NCBI GenBank assembly: GCA_010909165.1
Contig: MU008166.1
Coordinates: forward strand, 1,364,001 to 1,428,000
Length of the DNA: 64,000 nucleotides
Source of the DNA: Anthoceros angustus
Taxonomy: Eukaryota; Streptophyta; Anthocerotopsida; Anthocerotales; Anthocerotaceae
Direction of reading: 5' to 3'
Both the position numbers and the translations under genes were made by a program. Under the pieces are notes generated by a model. The model was given only the letters and a program-made list of their open reading frames with translations. It had not been told where the DNA came from and searched no databases. Shown piece by piece: positions 21,288 to 34,000 of this stretch; positions within the stretch are counted from its first letter, which is position 1; every line of letters starts with the position of its first letter.

Positions 21288-21674
21288 TTGTACTTTGACA
21301 ACATGAACCAACCAGAAGGGTATGAAGTGTCAGGGCGGGAAAGTGAGGTATGTAAATTGCTAAAGGAACTCTATGGTCTTAAGCAATCTGCACTTGCCTG
21401 GCATGTTAAGATTGACAAGTTCTTCCAAGCTAGAGGTTTCAAGAAAACCAATGGAGATTGGAACATCTATGTAAAGAGAGTGGGAAAGTCCATGATGATC
21501 ATTGCTGTCTATGTGGATGATCTAATCCTTATTTGCAATGATTTGGAGCTCTTAGAGAGTACGAAGAAGAGTCTTAATAATAGTTTTGATATGAGGGATC
21601 TAGGTGAACTTCATTACTTTCTAGGGATAGAAGTAATGAGAGACAGGGCTAACAAGAAGATCTCTTTGAGCTAA
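21288..21674 (+). pseudogene. Copia reverse transcriptase fragment
   Basis: A plus-strand stretch with NMNQPEGYEVSGRESEVCKL, then LKELYGLKQSALAWHVKIDK and the catalytic YVDDLILICND. It ends with LGELHYFLGIEVMR. These are the RVT_2 motifs of Copia polymerase; YVDD is the active-site loop. The frame ends in TAA at 21672, but similarity continues briefly (TYVENVLKRFGMQ). It points the opposite way from the gag fragment to its left, so the two come from different insertions or from an inversion. Integrase and RNase H are absent. Confidence 0.85.
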
Positions 21675-21719
21675 AGGACATATGTTGAGAATGTCCTGAA
21701 GCGCTTTGGAATGCAAGAG

Positions 21720-23330
21720 TGTCCAATACGTGCACCACTGAGGCTCAATCCACAGCTAAAGCATGCTGCATGGGTGGTTGTGGCTCCAATGAGAAGAGAA
21801 ATCTTGAAACCTTCTCTCAAGCTCCTTGCACAGGACCGCCTCATCTAGTGATGGAGTCATTAATCGTAGAGCCCGACCACATCGGCCGCTATGCTCCTAC
21901 AGGTGCATCCAGATTTTGGAACAAGCCCACATGATACACCGGATCAACAACCTTGTAGTTGTTGCAACCTAATGTACAATGTACCACTATGTTCTTCCGA
22001 TGTGAACATCTCCCTTCACTGCTATGATGACCACAACCCCAAAGATGTGATCGTCGAGATCCGGTTTTCAAGAAGAGCCCTCCTTCTCTCCATGAAGGGA
22101 TCGGATGGGCCACGCTTCATCACCCTAGCACTCTTGATGACCGGGAAGAAACATTTTCCAGCTCCAAAAGATCACCCACAACGCTCATTCGATCCATAAG
22201 AGGACCCTCGATGATATTCGTGAGGTTCAACATACACATGTCCGTGTTTCTTCCACATCGCACAACATAATCGTCACTCCCCTTGACTGTGCATACTCCA
22301 ACCTTTGTTCAATCGGTTGTTCTCTCCGACATTCACCGCTCCTTGGCACCAATCAACTGTCGACTTTTGGTCAACCCTCCGAGCCATCTCCAAGATTCGC
22401 TCAAGAGCATCGTCTTCGATTACACACAATCTTCAACGTGTTCCATCAATTCCTTATCAACGCCATCATAGATGTCTATTTGCCCAAGATTCATTAATTC
22501 CCATATCCATGCCTCCTTGATTGCATGGTAAAGGAAAGACGATGGAATGCCCGACGACCGTTCATTGCCTGGAAGGAGAAGGACCTCACCTCACAAATCA
22601 CTCACTGGCTCATACCAAAGAATTCACAAATCGGGTCATGGCGCCCACCGAATCCAAGACCTTCGTCCATGTTGATATCAATGACTTGTGCACCACCTTC
22701 CACCGCTTAATTGCTATAGAGAGTGCCTTCTCATAATCTCCGCCATTATAGCCTTCTTGAATATGATTGACCTCGGCACATTATAACGCCTCCCGCATTG
22801 ATAACGGATGGTCGATGGAGTGTAAATGAATGGTTCAAGCTCCCATATCCGCATAAGATTTTCCACTTTAGGAAAAGCGCGAGGCTTGCGTGAGACACCG
22901 AGAATTGATATTGCAAGTTCACATTACTCAATGTTGTGACAATCTGAATGACCTCTCCTCAATGCTTTGTCTTAAATACTTACAATGTCTACCACGCTTT
23001 TATGTGGTCATGTGTTGTACCGCAAAGATCCATCCAATGATGTTGATAAGGCCACCAGCTTGCAAAGTCACGGACATTTTTCCAAGCTGTGATGGTGTTT
23101 CATCGTACCCACCCATAGCATTGAAGCCTTAGCATTTGGGTAACATAAGATGTAGGTATCAAGAATCAAAATGCGTAGTTAAAACTCCTCATTGTACTCC
23201 CAGCTCTGGATCTTCCCAAGGTTAAAAACAAGCATGCACATTGCAGAGCCACGACTTACTGCTCAGAGTGTCGACATAGCCACCCATATCCCCAAGGCCA
23301 TAGACCAAGGGCCACCGGCCGAGAATGGGA
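21720..23330. other. Coding-like but unrecognised stretch
   Basis: Minus-strand translations give short coherent stretches in shifting frames (for example FLYHAIKEAWIWELMNLGQI at about 22430-22530). This suggests a decayed transposon gene. I found no motif that names a family and no terminal repeats. Confidence 0.35.
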
Positions 23331-23332
23331 GA

Positions 23333-24756
23333 CACCGATCCAAAATGCCTTACAGCTTGTCCGGAGAGTGCGACCACTTTGGTCAACAATAGTGCCACCC
23401 ATCACAGTATCTCATGACCCCACCCTCAAAATACTCATCTATGGCATACACGTGCCTTTGCATTCAAGGTATCAACGATGGTCTCCACACAAAATGTCTA
23501 CCCTCCTATCGCAGTTGAAGTTGAAAGCGTGGCCTCGAAGCCCACATATCCTAACCTCACACCGGATGTGCGTGAACTTGCACACCGCTAATCCGTGGCG
23601 CCTTCCCAAGTCATGGGAAGTATGACCACCGACAACTTGTGAGTGCTCTCGGTTGCAATGAGATGTGTGTGGTTTTGGCCTGCACTCACCATCGCTTAAA
23701 CGGTGAGCCTGTACGAAATCAGAACAGTATTTAAAATAGGCGAATTCATTCTTGGAAGAATCTCTTAAATCTATCAATTCTGGAGTTATATCATGATCGC
23801 ATCTCGCTTGCATCCTCACTTGTGGATCAATTGCCCAACAACTTGGTCGATTTATCCCGACCTCGCACCGCGGGATGCTCTTTCTCTCTGCTCCACTTTC
23901 TCGATGCACCTTCCTATTCCACCGCTTATGCACTCAACCCAATTCTAATCCGACAATTGTTCGTAATTCCACCGCCTGACTTAAGGAAGGTCGTCACATG
24001 TGCGTGAGCCACCGTTAGCAATGACTGACCGCTGTAGGCTGCACGATCCCTTCGGAGATTCTAAGCCTTTGGGAATGGCGCTTGCCTGATGCCGTGCTTT
24101 TAGCCTCATGCCCGCCTTGTCCGGGTGCGAGTACGGGAGATCGGAGGTCCCCTGTGAGTACAGAGATTCACACCGGAGGAGCTGGCCAGAATTACGAACG
24201 ACTTCTGTGATTCTCACGTTCGGAGTTGGAGGGTTTGGGAAAGTGTTTATGGATCTCTGGACGATGGGAGGCTGGTGGCCATCAAGCGTGCCTCAGCCAC
24301 AAGCATGCAAGGGTTGGGGAATTCCGCAATGAGATCATGCTCCTTAGCAGACTGCACCATCGGCACCTTGTCAGCCGAGGGCTGTGAAGCTTTGTGACCT
24401 CCAGGCATGCTCTTACCCTTTGCTTTGAAGGATCTTAGGCCATCGTGAGTTTGTAGCGGGTGATTGAAGGAGTTTATAGAATGCAGATTCTGGTGTACGA
24501 GTTTATGTCGAAGGAAACCTGCATTCGCACTTTTAGGTGAGTGGCAACAGGTGAATTGGAGAAAAGTTAGAGGCAGGTGTGCACTCCACATGTTTGCTAA
24601 CTGGAGATCCTTCCTGAAACAGGCAAGATCACCAGCACGCCACTTCATTGGTACAAGAGGCTGGAGATTGCTGTCGGTGTTGCCCAGGGTTTGGAGTATC
24701 TGCACTCCTTTGGTGCGTTGCAATCTCCTGGCCTTCAAGCATGTTGTAAAGGTTGG
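23333..24756 (+). repeat. Tandem duplication unit 1 (about 1.42 kb) within a receptor-kinase pseudogene region
   Basis: Starts at CCGATCCAAAATGCC. The same sequence restarts at about 24761 directly after GGTTGGAGAAA. The unit covers about 0.75 kb of unrecognised sequence plus the 5' kinase exons of a receptor-kinase pseudogene. Comparison with unit 2 shows many 1-10 base indels and few substitutions. Confidence 0.85.
24108..24750 (+). pseudogene. Receptor kinase pseudogene fragment, copy 1 (N-lobe to start of C-lobe)
   Basis: Nucleotide match to the kinase exons of the intact gene at 33829-34405. It includes GTGATTCTCACGTTCGGAGT (glycine-loop exon, GVGGFGKVF in the right frame), the VAIKRAS lysine, LHHRHLV, VLVYEFMSKE and [23 protein letters not shown]. 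Introns lie at the same places. Multiple frameshifts make it non-functional. It ends abruptly at the tandem-duplication junction. Confidence 0.8.
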
Positions 24757-26175
24757 AGAAACCGATCCAAAATGCCTTACCGCTTGTCCGGAGAGTGCGA
24801 CCACTTTGGTCAACAATAGTGCCAATCGACCATCAGGTATCTCATGACCCCGATCCTCAAAATACTCATCTATGGCATACACGCATTTTTGCATCAAGGT
24901 ATCAACGATGGTCTCCATACAAAATGTCTACCCTCCTATCGCAGTTGAAGTTGAAAGCGTTTCCTCGAAGCTTCACATATCCTACTCACACCGGATGTGT
25001 GAACTTGCACACCGCCAATCCGTGGGGCCCTTCCCAAGTCATGGGAAGTATGACCACCTGGACAACTTGTGAGTGCTCTCATTGCAATGAGATGTGGCTT
25101 GGTTCGCAGACTCAATCCGCCTTAAACGGAGCCTGCAAAACCGCAGTACCAGATTTAAAATAGCGAATTCAGATTCTTGGAAGAATCTCAAATCTATCAA
25201 TTGGTGGAGTTATATCATGATGAGCATCTCGCTTGCATCCTCACTTGTGGATCAATTGCTATTGGCCCCTGATTTATCCCGATTCCGCACCGCATGGACA
25301 AGCTCTTTCTCTCTCGTCTCACTTTCGATGCACCTTCCTATTCCACCGCTATGCCAGACCAACCCAATTCCTAACCCGACAATTGTTTCGTAATTCCACC
25401 GCCGGACTTAAGGAAGGTCACATGCTGTGGCGTGAGCCAAGGCGACTGACCGCTGCAGACGATCCCTTCGCGGAGATTCTAAGCCTTTGGGAATGGCGCT
25501 CGATGCCGCGCTTTTAGCCTCATGCCTGTCTTGTCCGGGTGCGAGTACGGAGACTGGGAGGTCCCCTGTGAGTACAGAGATTCACACCGGAGGAGCTGGC
25601 TGAATTACGAACGACTTGGTGATTCTCACGTTATCGGAGTTGGAGGGTTTGGGAAAGTGTTTATGGATCTCTGGACGATGGGAGGCTGGTGGCCATCAAG
25701 CGTGCCTCAGCCACAAGCATGCAAGGGTTGGGGAATTCCAATGAGATCATGCTCCTAGCAGACTGCACCATCGGCACCTTGTCAGGCTGGAGGGCTTTTG
25801 TGAAGCTCAGGACCTCCAGGCATGCTCTTACCCTTTGCTTTGAAGGATCTTAGGCCATCGTGAGTTTGTAGGGTGATTGAAGGAGTCTGTTATAGAATGC
25901 ATTCTGTACGAGTTTATGTCGAAGGAAACCTGCATTCGCACTTTTAGGTGAGTGGCAATGTGGTGAATTGGAGAAAAGTTAGAGGCGAGGTGTGCACTCC
26001 ACATGTTTAACTGGAGATCCTTCCTGAAACAGGCAAGATCACCAGCACGCCACTTCATTGGTACAAGAGGCTGGAGATTGCTGTCGGTGTTGCCTAGGGT
26101 TTGGAGCATCTGCACTCCTTTGCGGTGCGTTGCAATCTCGTGGCCTTCAAGCATTTTGCAAGGGTTGGAGAAACC
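24757..26175 (+). repeat. Tandem duplication unit 2 (about 1.42 kb)
   Basis: Second copy of 23333-24756. It ends near GGTTGGAGAAACCGATGCTC, after which the kinase sequence continues as in the intact gene. The joint shares GAGAAACCGAT-type sequence on both sides, consistent with duplication through short homology. Confidence 0.85.
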
Positions 26176-27136
26176 GATGCTCATGGCTCTACGGTCATGT
26201 GTCTGCAGGAACCCCCTGTCATCCACAGAGATGTAAAACCTAGTAACATCCTGCTGGATGACCACATGGTGGCAAAGCTTGCTGAATTCGAATCTCCAAG
26301 GCCATTTGAGTTTGACACTCACGTGTCAACCAGGCCGCCGTACTGCTGGTAAAATCTACTCCTCTACGTGGAATGGACAATCGGGAAACTTAAGCTCTCC
26401 ATCACTGCACGGATGCTCACTGTGGAATCATGCCTGCAGCTTATTTGGACCCGAGTATTTTGACGGCAGCTGACCACAGCCAGCGATGTGTATGCCTTCG
26501 AGTTGTTCTGCTGGAGCTGGTGCCAGGAAGCAATTGACCACAAAGGGACGAGGAGTATAACCTGATAGAGTGGGTGAGTTCCTACCCGTTTGCAGTGCTT
26601 GTCTTGCCTCCTTCCGTCGAGACAAGAAGTCTGAAGCTGCCTGGGTTGTGCAGACGAAAAGCGATTCCGCAACGGTGGAATAAGGTCCATCATCGACCCG
26701 CTCATGGAATACGAGTACTCCTGAGATGCCTACACCCGCATGACTGAGCTTGCCCTCAGATGCACTCAATTCAACAAGGACAACAGGCCATCAATGAAGG
26801 TAGACCCGGACTCCACCTCTTGGAGCAACAAGTTAACCTACTTCCCAAGAACTCTAACCCTCATCCTCGGCCATCTCGCCCTTGTCGCAGATGTGCTCGC
26901 ACCTTGAGCCTCATCTGGCCATCCAGTCCCTGTTCACTGCAGTACTACCTCCGATGACAAGACGAAGGACAGGGAGACAAGGCGCAGAGTCAAGTCAAGG
27001 CCACCACCTGAACCCGTCCCCAACAGCAAAGACCCAACCGGGAGTGTACATCACGTTCGACTCAGAGTACCTGGACTCCAGCTGCCCACAAGTGCAAACT
27101 AATGAGACTGGTGAGGACAACCTGGGACCCAGATGA
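25514..27136 (+). pseudogene. Receptor kinase pseudogene, copy 2 (whole kinase domain to C-terminus)
   Basis: Follows the exon order of the intact kinase gene: glycine loop (IGVGGFGKVF), hinge VYEFM, catalytic loop [20 protein letters not shown] with HRD retained at about 26214-26273, [15 protein letters not shown] and DALNST-type C-lobe. A last exon encodes [11 protein letters not shown] ... [14 protein letters not shown] and ends DNLGPR. The DFG region is altered (LAEFES) and many frameshifts are present. It is a paralogue of the intact gene, in the same orientation about 6 kb upstream, so the locus was once a tandem pair. No matching LRR exons were recognised upstream. Confidence 0.8.
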
Positions 27137-27394
27137 TCGTCGGAATAGGTCTCGGCCTGGTTCCTGGCACCTCCCATACTGCTGTGGTGGATCAACATGA
27201 TTGTGTCCGTTTCAGTGCATTCTGTTCTCCGTGGAGGCCATGAGTTTGTGTGCTGACAGACGGATGTTATTCCCAGAATGACCACCATCTTTTACACGGA
27301 AATATCCACATTGTAAAAATAATCACATGCTCTTTTGCCCACGTAAGCCCACAAGAATGACTATGGAATACTGATCAGGTCTATGGAATACCAA

Positions 27395-28990
27395 TCATGT
27401 CATGCGGCATCCACATTTTTTCCACATTTTTTTAGGGTTGTGGACAGAAAGAAATAGTCTCGCCGTGTACCGCGGAACTATTTCAAGATGGTCATGCATG
27501 AGACCACAGGTTAGCGCCCCTCGTGTCCCAAACGTGGTCTACCCATGATACACAAAAATGATTCCATGACATGAAACTTTTCTTCTGGGATTAGTTGCGT
27601 TGAGGTCATTTCATTTGTCGCTGCCATTGCGCATCAACATGCCATGTCTCATGACCGCTGCATCCACAATTTGTTAGGATCGTCACGGTGTGTTAGCACC
27701 TGCTTACTAGATGCAATGGCGCTTGCTGCGCCATCGTCTGTCGACGCAAAGTGCATTACCCTTACGTCAACTGGCGATGGCAATCGCTACATACAAGGTC
27801 AGAACATTTTCTAGGCCTCGATGCTCGGGTGCCTTTCACATAGCGCCAACTACCCCGAAACAAGCTTGTACCAGAAGGACCAACAGAGAAGGGCTCCCAT
27901 GAAAACAGTCGCACACATACAATGCTTGCACCCAAAAAGCTGGTGCAAGCATACGATTCAAAGGACCCTCTTTGGACTACATGGTCACAGCCCATGGTAT
28001 GTCACGCCGAATTTGTCTCGATTGTGAGCATGCATATTCTACCGATGGTCGCCATGACGGAGCAACGAGTGAGCATGACATGCACGAGAGCGGCGAAAGC
28101 GAGACCGCGAGATCGAGGCCTTGAGCAAATGGGGAACGTGCACACGCATACTTGTAACTAAAATTTTGTATGTATGTCTTGCGCATGTTTAACACATGTA
28201 TGTGTGTTGATGGGACCGAAACCCTAAAGAAAACATCGCATGACACAATCGGAACAAGCTCCTAGGCGTGTGATGAAAGTGTTTGCTTAACGCATGAGCG
28301 TCTGATGTGGTCGATGGTACGACATTATATTGTGCAAGTATCTAAAGATGTCGTGGCATATTCCCCGTGGCGTACCAAAAAAGAAAGTCACACACACGCT
28401 CCGTGTGACGGTCGGTATTCCATACGAGGTCACGCGGCATCCACATTTTTTAGGGTTGGGACAGAAGAAATAGTCTTACGCAGACACGGCGGACCTATTT
28501 GATTATGTCATGCATGATCACATCGCCAGTCGGCCCCTGTCCCGATGTCGTCAACCTACTTACGTAAAAGATTTCACGATACAACAAAACTTTTTCTTCT
28601 CTCGGGTTTAGGGATGCGTTTAGGTCTTTTGCATTGCGCGCCATATACACGCAATGCCATCTCCGGTCATCGGCATCCACAATTTGTTAGAGTTAGTCAC
28701 GGGTTGCGTTAGCCGCCGCTTTACAATTTCGTTTGCTTTATCGCGGTCATCGTCTGTTTGTACGGTGAGTTACATTGCCCGTGCAATTTGCGATGTTTGC
28801 TTGGCAGCTGCATAGAAGGCACCGCGTTTCTAGGCTAGTTGCCTATTGGGTCGGTTTAGCACTAACTACCCCAAAACAAGCTTGTACCAAAAGGACCATT
28901 AGAGAAGGGCTTCCATGAACACGACACTTTGCTTGCACCCAAAGCCTTCAGCAGGCACAAGGTGCAGCTCAAAAGGGCTCCATCATTACA
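27395..28990. repeat. Two diverged tandem copies of a roughly 1.0 kb repeat
   Basis: The blocks beginning GCGGCATCCACATTTTTT at about 27403 and 28436 run in parallel for about 500 bp, to AACAAGCTTGTACCA..AAGGACCA at about 27860 and 28875. They diverge by many indels and substitutions. A third partial copy of the preceding segment (GTGGCATATTCCC...AAAGAAAGTCACACAC) lies at about 29895-29960. No coding sequence recognised. Confidence 0.7.
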
Positions 28991-29325
28991 CATGACGCCA
29001 GGATGATCCCTTCCACACCTGATAATCGTGAGCCACAGCCTCGCCGTTGAGGTATCGGACGCTCCTCCTTGCTCCTGCACTCCCCGCACAATGTCAAGTG
29101 TGCAATATGACTCGGGGAGGAAGTCCATGCCCTCCAAGCTCTTCGCATAGGCATTGTCTCGCGATTGCCTCCTCGCTAACAAAATTTGTGCATGTGTCTT
29201 GCCGCCTATTTAACAAGTATGTTCCGATCAATGAAAACTTAAAACCCTAAACAAGAAAAATATGCATCATAACAATCGAACACCGAGCGCTTGATCGATG
29301 AGAAAGTTTTGCCCCCTCTGTCGTA

Positions 29326-29842
29326 GAGTCACCCCCTAATTGGGAATTCTATAAATGGATTCCTCTCTAAATGGGACCTCCCATCCTACTCCTTTAGTTT
29401 ATAATGTAACAAATGGGACTTTTCCTAAATGATAATTGGGACCTTGAAGCATACATTCATGTTAGTTTCACCTCCCTAAATGGGATTTCTCATTTTTTTT
29501 ACTAAAAAAAATCTAAAAAAAAAGGAAAAAGAATCCATTATTTCATAGCTTTATAGACTTTTAGTGTGATTGAAGACCCTTAAGCTAAGCTTTTCCTATG
29601 ATAGGTAGAGGTTTTTGATGTCGCTTAGAGAGTGCTAGCTTTCAAACAACTATATAAAAAGAACTGGTAAAGTTATTTTTAGTGAAACCTATCAATCAAA
29701 ATTTAAATTTTCTTTGGGTATTTTTTGATTTGTTTTAAAGTTTATAACATTTTTATTATTTTTAAATAGGGAAAATACAATCGGGACACCTCCCTTACCT
29801 CTAAAGGCACTCCGAACCAGTCCCAATTGGGGGGGTGGACTG
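29326..29842. mobile_element. MITE-like element with TA target duplication
   Basis: Termini GAGTCACCCCCTAATTGGGA (left) and the inverted TCCCAATTGGGGGGGTGGAC (right) form imperfect 18-20 bp inverted repeats around an AT-rich core without coding potential. TA dinucleotides flank both ends (29324-29325 and 29843-29844), as expected for mariner-derived MITEs. Total length about 517 bp. Confidence 0.6.
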
Positions 29843-29844
29843 TA

Positions 29845-31012
29845 CCTATAGAAGCTTGATATGGAACGTATTATATGTGTATTATACGTAAGTATTGAAA
29901 GATGCCGTGGCATATTTCCCTAGCGTACACCCAAAAAAAAAGAAAGTCACACACGGGAGCCAGATCGGTATTCCATAAATGACACCGCCCATGCTCTCAT
30001 GGAAGATAGTTTGCTGCAAGCAAACTCTCCCCGTTGTCGGAAATACTTGACACAAGTTGCATTCCGAGCTCAGGATAATCACGCGAGGACGTTTATCATA
30101 AGATTTGTTCTTTACATGGCCCAGAAACAAGCGTAAGGTCTGATTGGGAGAACCATGGTCATTCTGGGGGTTAAACAGGTGGACATTTGTGCAGTCACGT
30201 GCGTTGTTGATCGTGCCTTTCCACCCGTGAAGGGAGCTTCCTGGAAGCAGAAGGAAACTAAGTCAGAATGTGATCCAGTGGAAATCCGCGTCATCCATGA
30301 TGATGGCTCTGCAGGAGTAACCAGTCGTGTAGCTGTACGTACGGCCTACGAATATGTCCACATTCATAAACCGAAAGTGACAGATGCTGCGAGTTGAAGG
30401 GGAAATCATCCTCCCATCACGACTGGCATCTACACGTGGCTCCTCTGGTCCACCACCCTTGGGTGGGATCACAAGGTGGGATGGGGGTTAGGTGTTGGGA
30501 TGTGGTGCTATCTATCCCCTTATTGCTAATATACCTCGATCTATTCCCACTAGAAACAGGGAAACGTGGGTTGACTGGATCCACCATTTGTATTCTACAC
30601 AGCACTGTATGTAGAGCTCCCCGTTGTCAGGGCAAGTTGGGCAGGAGCCAGCAAAGAGAAATCCGCAAAGGACGGAAATCCCGCCGGGAGAGGCCCAAAA
30701 TAAGATCTGCGTTGGCATGGGAGCTCTCCCGGCTCTCCCTCCCAATTTGTGCGTCGCACCACACGGAACACCTCACATTCGAGGGAGGCCGCCAGATTCG
30801 CAAGCTCCAGCGTTGTTCATGAGGTGGCTGAGGCCTGCGACCTCTTGTCCGACTCGTGCGGGCAGAGCGGGAATCGTGAATCGTGAATCGTGAACCCCGA
30901 GTACTTGCTGACGAGTCAAGGTCGGGATTGGGGCATTGCTGATTATGGCGGCCATGTTGCTCGGATAGGACGACAGCGCGCTCACACCAGCCGCATCGGT
31001 TTCGCAGGCGGG
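29845..31012. promoter_or_regulatory. Upstream region of the receptor kinase gene
   Basis: Presumed promoter and 5' leader, by position only. It contains a partial repeat copy at 29890-29960 and a short GAATCGT-type tandem repeat (about 30870-30893). No convincing TATA box at a fixed distance was identified. Confidence 0.35.
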
Positions 31013-34000
31013 ATGGGCAGGCTCGTCGTCCCCGGCCTGCTTCTGTGTCTAGTGATCGCCACCGGCTTGATTTCAAGCAGCCACGCTACCCCGGAAGAAG
31101 GTGGGGGGTCAGTGCTGGATGCGTGCCAGTTTGAATCTGCCAGGGAGCTCTTCCTCTGAGCCGTCTTGTTTGTCCATCAGGTGATACGTTGATTTCGATT
31201 CTCCGGCAATGGGATGCCTCGTTCCCTACCTGGGTGCCTGGCGCGGATCCTTGCCAGCTGCCGGTGTGGGAGAACGTGACCTGCGACCAGAGTGGATTCG
31301 TCGTGGAGCTGTAATGAACCTTTGCCTTGCCCTGATATGAGAGCCGCCTTATGGGTCTTGGGTGATCGTGTGTTTGTCGGGCTGTCGATGTGCAGGAATG
31401 TTAGCAACAGGAATATCATGGGGCCGCTGCCGCCGGAGATCGGCGACCTGGTGCACTTGCAGGTGCTGGATGTGAGCAACATTGGGGGCACCAGAGGCAG
31501 GAACTACACCAACAAGAACAAGTTCACAGGGGCCATTCCGGACTCGCTCTCCAAGCTCACGTCTCTCAGGGCGCTGTGAGACGCTTTCCTTCCATGCCAG
31601 CATACTTTGTGGCTGCAGCTGCAGGAGTACTAGGGGGCTGAATCGTGATCTGAACCGGTGCGGATCTGCGGAATGCTCTGCAGGAATCTGAGTACGATCG
31701 GCTGGAACTCGAGCTTTCCGCAAGTGGTCACCACTCTTCCCAATCTGGAGGAGCTGTGAGTTCAATACTTCACTTTGTTGAGATCACTGCATTCTGGCTG
31801 CCTGTGCAGATTGCATCTGATGCTACGTAGCGCTGATTTAATGTTTTACATACTCACCTATTTGTGCAGCTTCATCAGTGAGGCGAACTTAGTCGGACCC
31901 TTGCCACCCAAGCTTTTCACGGATCTCAAGAAGCTTCGGACTTTGTGAGCATTATCCCTCGCAAGAACGATGTCTCATCACCTGGCTCTCACGTTTGATT
32001 CTCACTGTCAGGTGATTCATGGATTTGCTTGAGCAGGTACATCGGGGGTAACAACCTTGCGGCCAACTTGAAAGATTTCGCCTCCCTCACGACGCTTACT
32101 GAACTGTATGGCAACTCTTCTTCCGTTGCTCAACTGCTTTTCTTGACGATTTCGGCTTGCAACTACTTGACATCTTTCTATATTCTCTCAGGACATTTTG
32201 GGGCAGCATTTTGAACCAAACACTGCCTCCAGAGCTTGCCAGCCTCACCCAATTGACGTACCTGTAAGCTGCGGTCTCTCCAGCAAGAAATTTCTGGCTC
32301 AAGATGTCTTTGTTTCGATCAGTCCTGACTGCAGTAACCCTGATCTCCGGACCACTTGCAGGAACTTGCACGATTCGGCTCTTTTCGGCGGCCTCCCAGA
32401 AGCCTTTGGCAATTTGACAAACTTGAATAACCTGTGAGTGAATGTGGTGGCGCTTCATGTTGTAGTGCAATTACCACGGCGCATGGATTTTCGGAATTTC
32501 GTCCGGTCAGTGTGGACTGGCACCAAGGGACAGTTTGTGAGCATTCCTTTATCAACGCAGGCAACTGTACAACAACCTGTTCACGGGACGCATTCCCGAA
32601 TCTTGGAGGGCATTGATAAACTTGTCAACATTGTGAGTTTCCCCTGACAACATGTCCCGGGAAATTTTCATTTGGATTGCGCAAAGCTCCTAAGAATCGA
32701 TGTACTTATCGTGGACACAAATGTGCAGACGGATGGAATCCAATTCCCTGACTGGAGAATTTCAGTTGTGGTTGCTCACAGACTTGCCATACCTACAAAC
32801 TCTGTAAGCATTGTCACCACAGTTCCCGTCATTGCTCTTCATTGGGAAGCATGAGCATGAGCATTACTGTCTGACCTGGTTTGTCATCTGCCTGCGATCT
32901 CCTGCAGAACGTTGACTGGAAGCAACCATTTTGGCCCAATGCCCGGCGCAGATCTATTTGCCAAGTTCAATGATCTGTGAGCTGTTCAGATCCTGCTACC
33001 GACCGCAAGCTGGCTTTGTTGCAGAACTCCGTTGCAGGAATAATATAAACTTCTGTGGGTTCCTGTATCATGCAGGCGTTTTGACTGCAATTACTTCAAC
33101 GGCACCGATCCCGTCCCAGACGCGTGCGTGCATCTTGCAGCAGCTGCCAGCTGTTTCCGGACCAAGTTTCAGTGTCCTGTGTTAAAGCTCCTCGAAGTTA
33201 GCCATCTAAGCGTGCTTCGTGTTATCCTTGGCAGGGGGTCTCATATCACGTACCGAACGAAGAGCAATTGTTACGATGGATCTTCTGCAGCCGGCCTTAA
33301 GAAAGTAATCACACAGTGTAAAAGACACTGGACTTCTCGACGTTTAAAGCCGAGGTCATTCTAGGCCACAAATGTCCTCCTTGCCTTGCATTTCAGTATG
33401 TTAGAAAAGGAACCCCATCAACAGTCCCTGCGTTTGTGGTTTTGGACGAGGTAACGAGCAATCCATTAGCTAGCCTTGTTTTCCTGTTTTCCGATCTCCT
33501 GATTGGACCACGGTTGCAGGCCTGCCAGCTAACCCGTGATCATGCCATCTCTTAGGCCCGAAACATCCGAGCAAGGGAGTTCCAATTGGTGCTGTGGTCG
33601 GCGGTATCTTAGGATTGCTGGCTGTCTTCTGCGTTGTTGTGGGGTACATCCTGTGGAAGCGAAGGGAGCATTTCTCATTCCTAGACAAATTCAAAGTGAA
33701 AAAGGAGGAAGGTCTGGAACTTATTCTGCTGCTGTCCCTGATCACATCATCCTGTCGGCTGGTCGCAATCCTCTGAATCTGCGCGTTTCGCTGTGGAACA
33801 GTTCGTGGTGACTGGGAGATTCCCGCAGGCGTACAGAGGTTCAGTGCTGAGGAACTTGCCAAAATCACAGACAACTTTGGTGATTCTCACGTCATCGGTG
33901 CTGGAGGGTTTGGCAAAGTCTTTTTTGGGCAACTGGATGATGGCAGGGCTGTGGCCATCAAGTGTGCTTCTCTCACGAGCTTGCAGGGAGCTACGGAATT

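Noticed and set aside
30627-31076. 149-codon minus-strand open frame over the receptor-kinase start
   Set aside because: Antisense to the signal-peptide exon and upstream region; Arg/Ser-rich with no domain, most likely a shadow.
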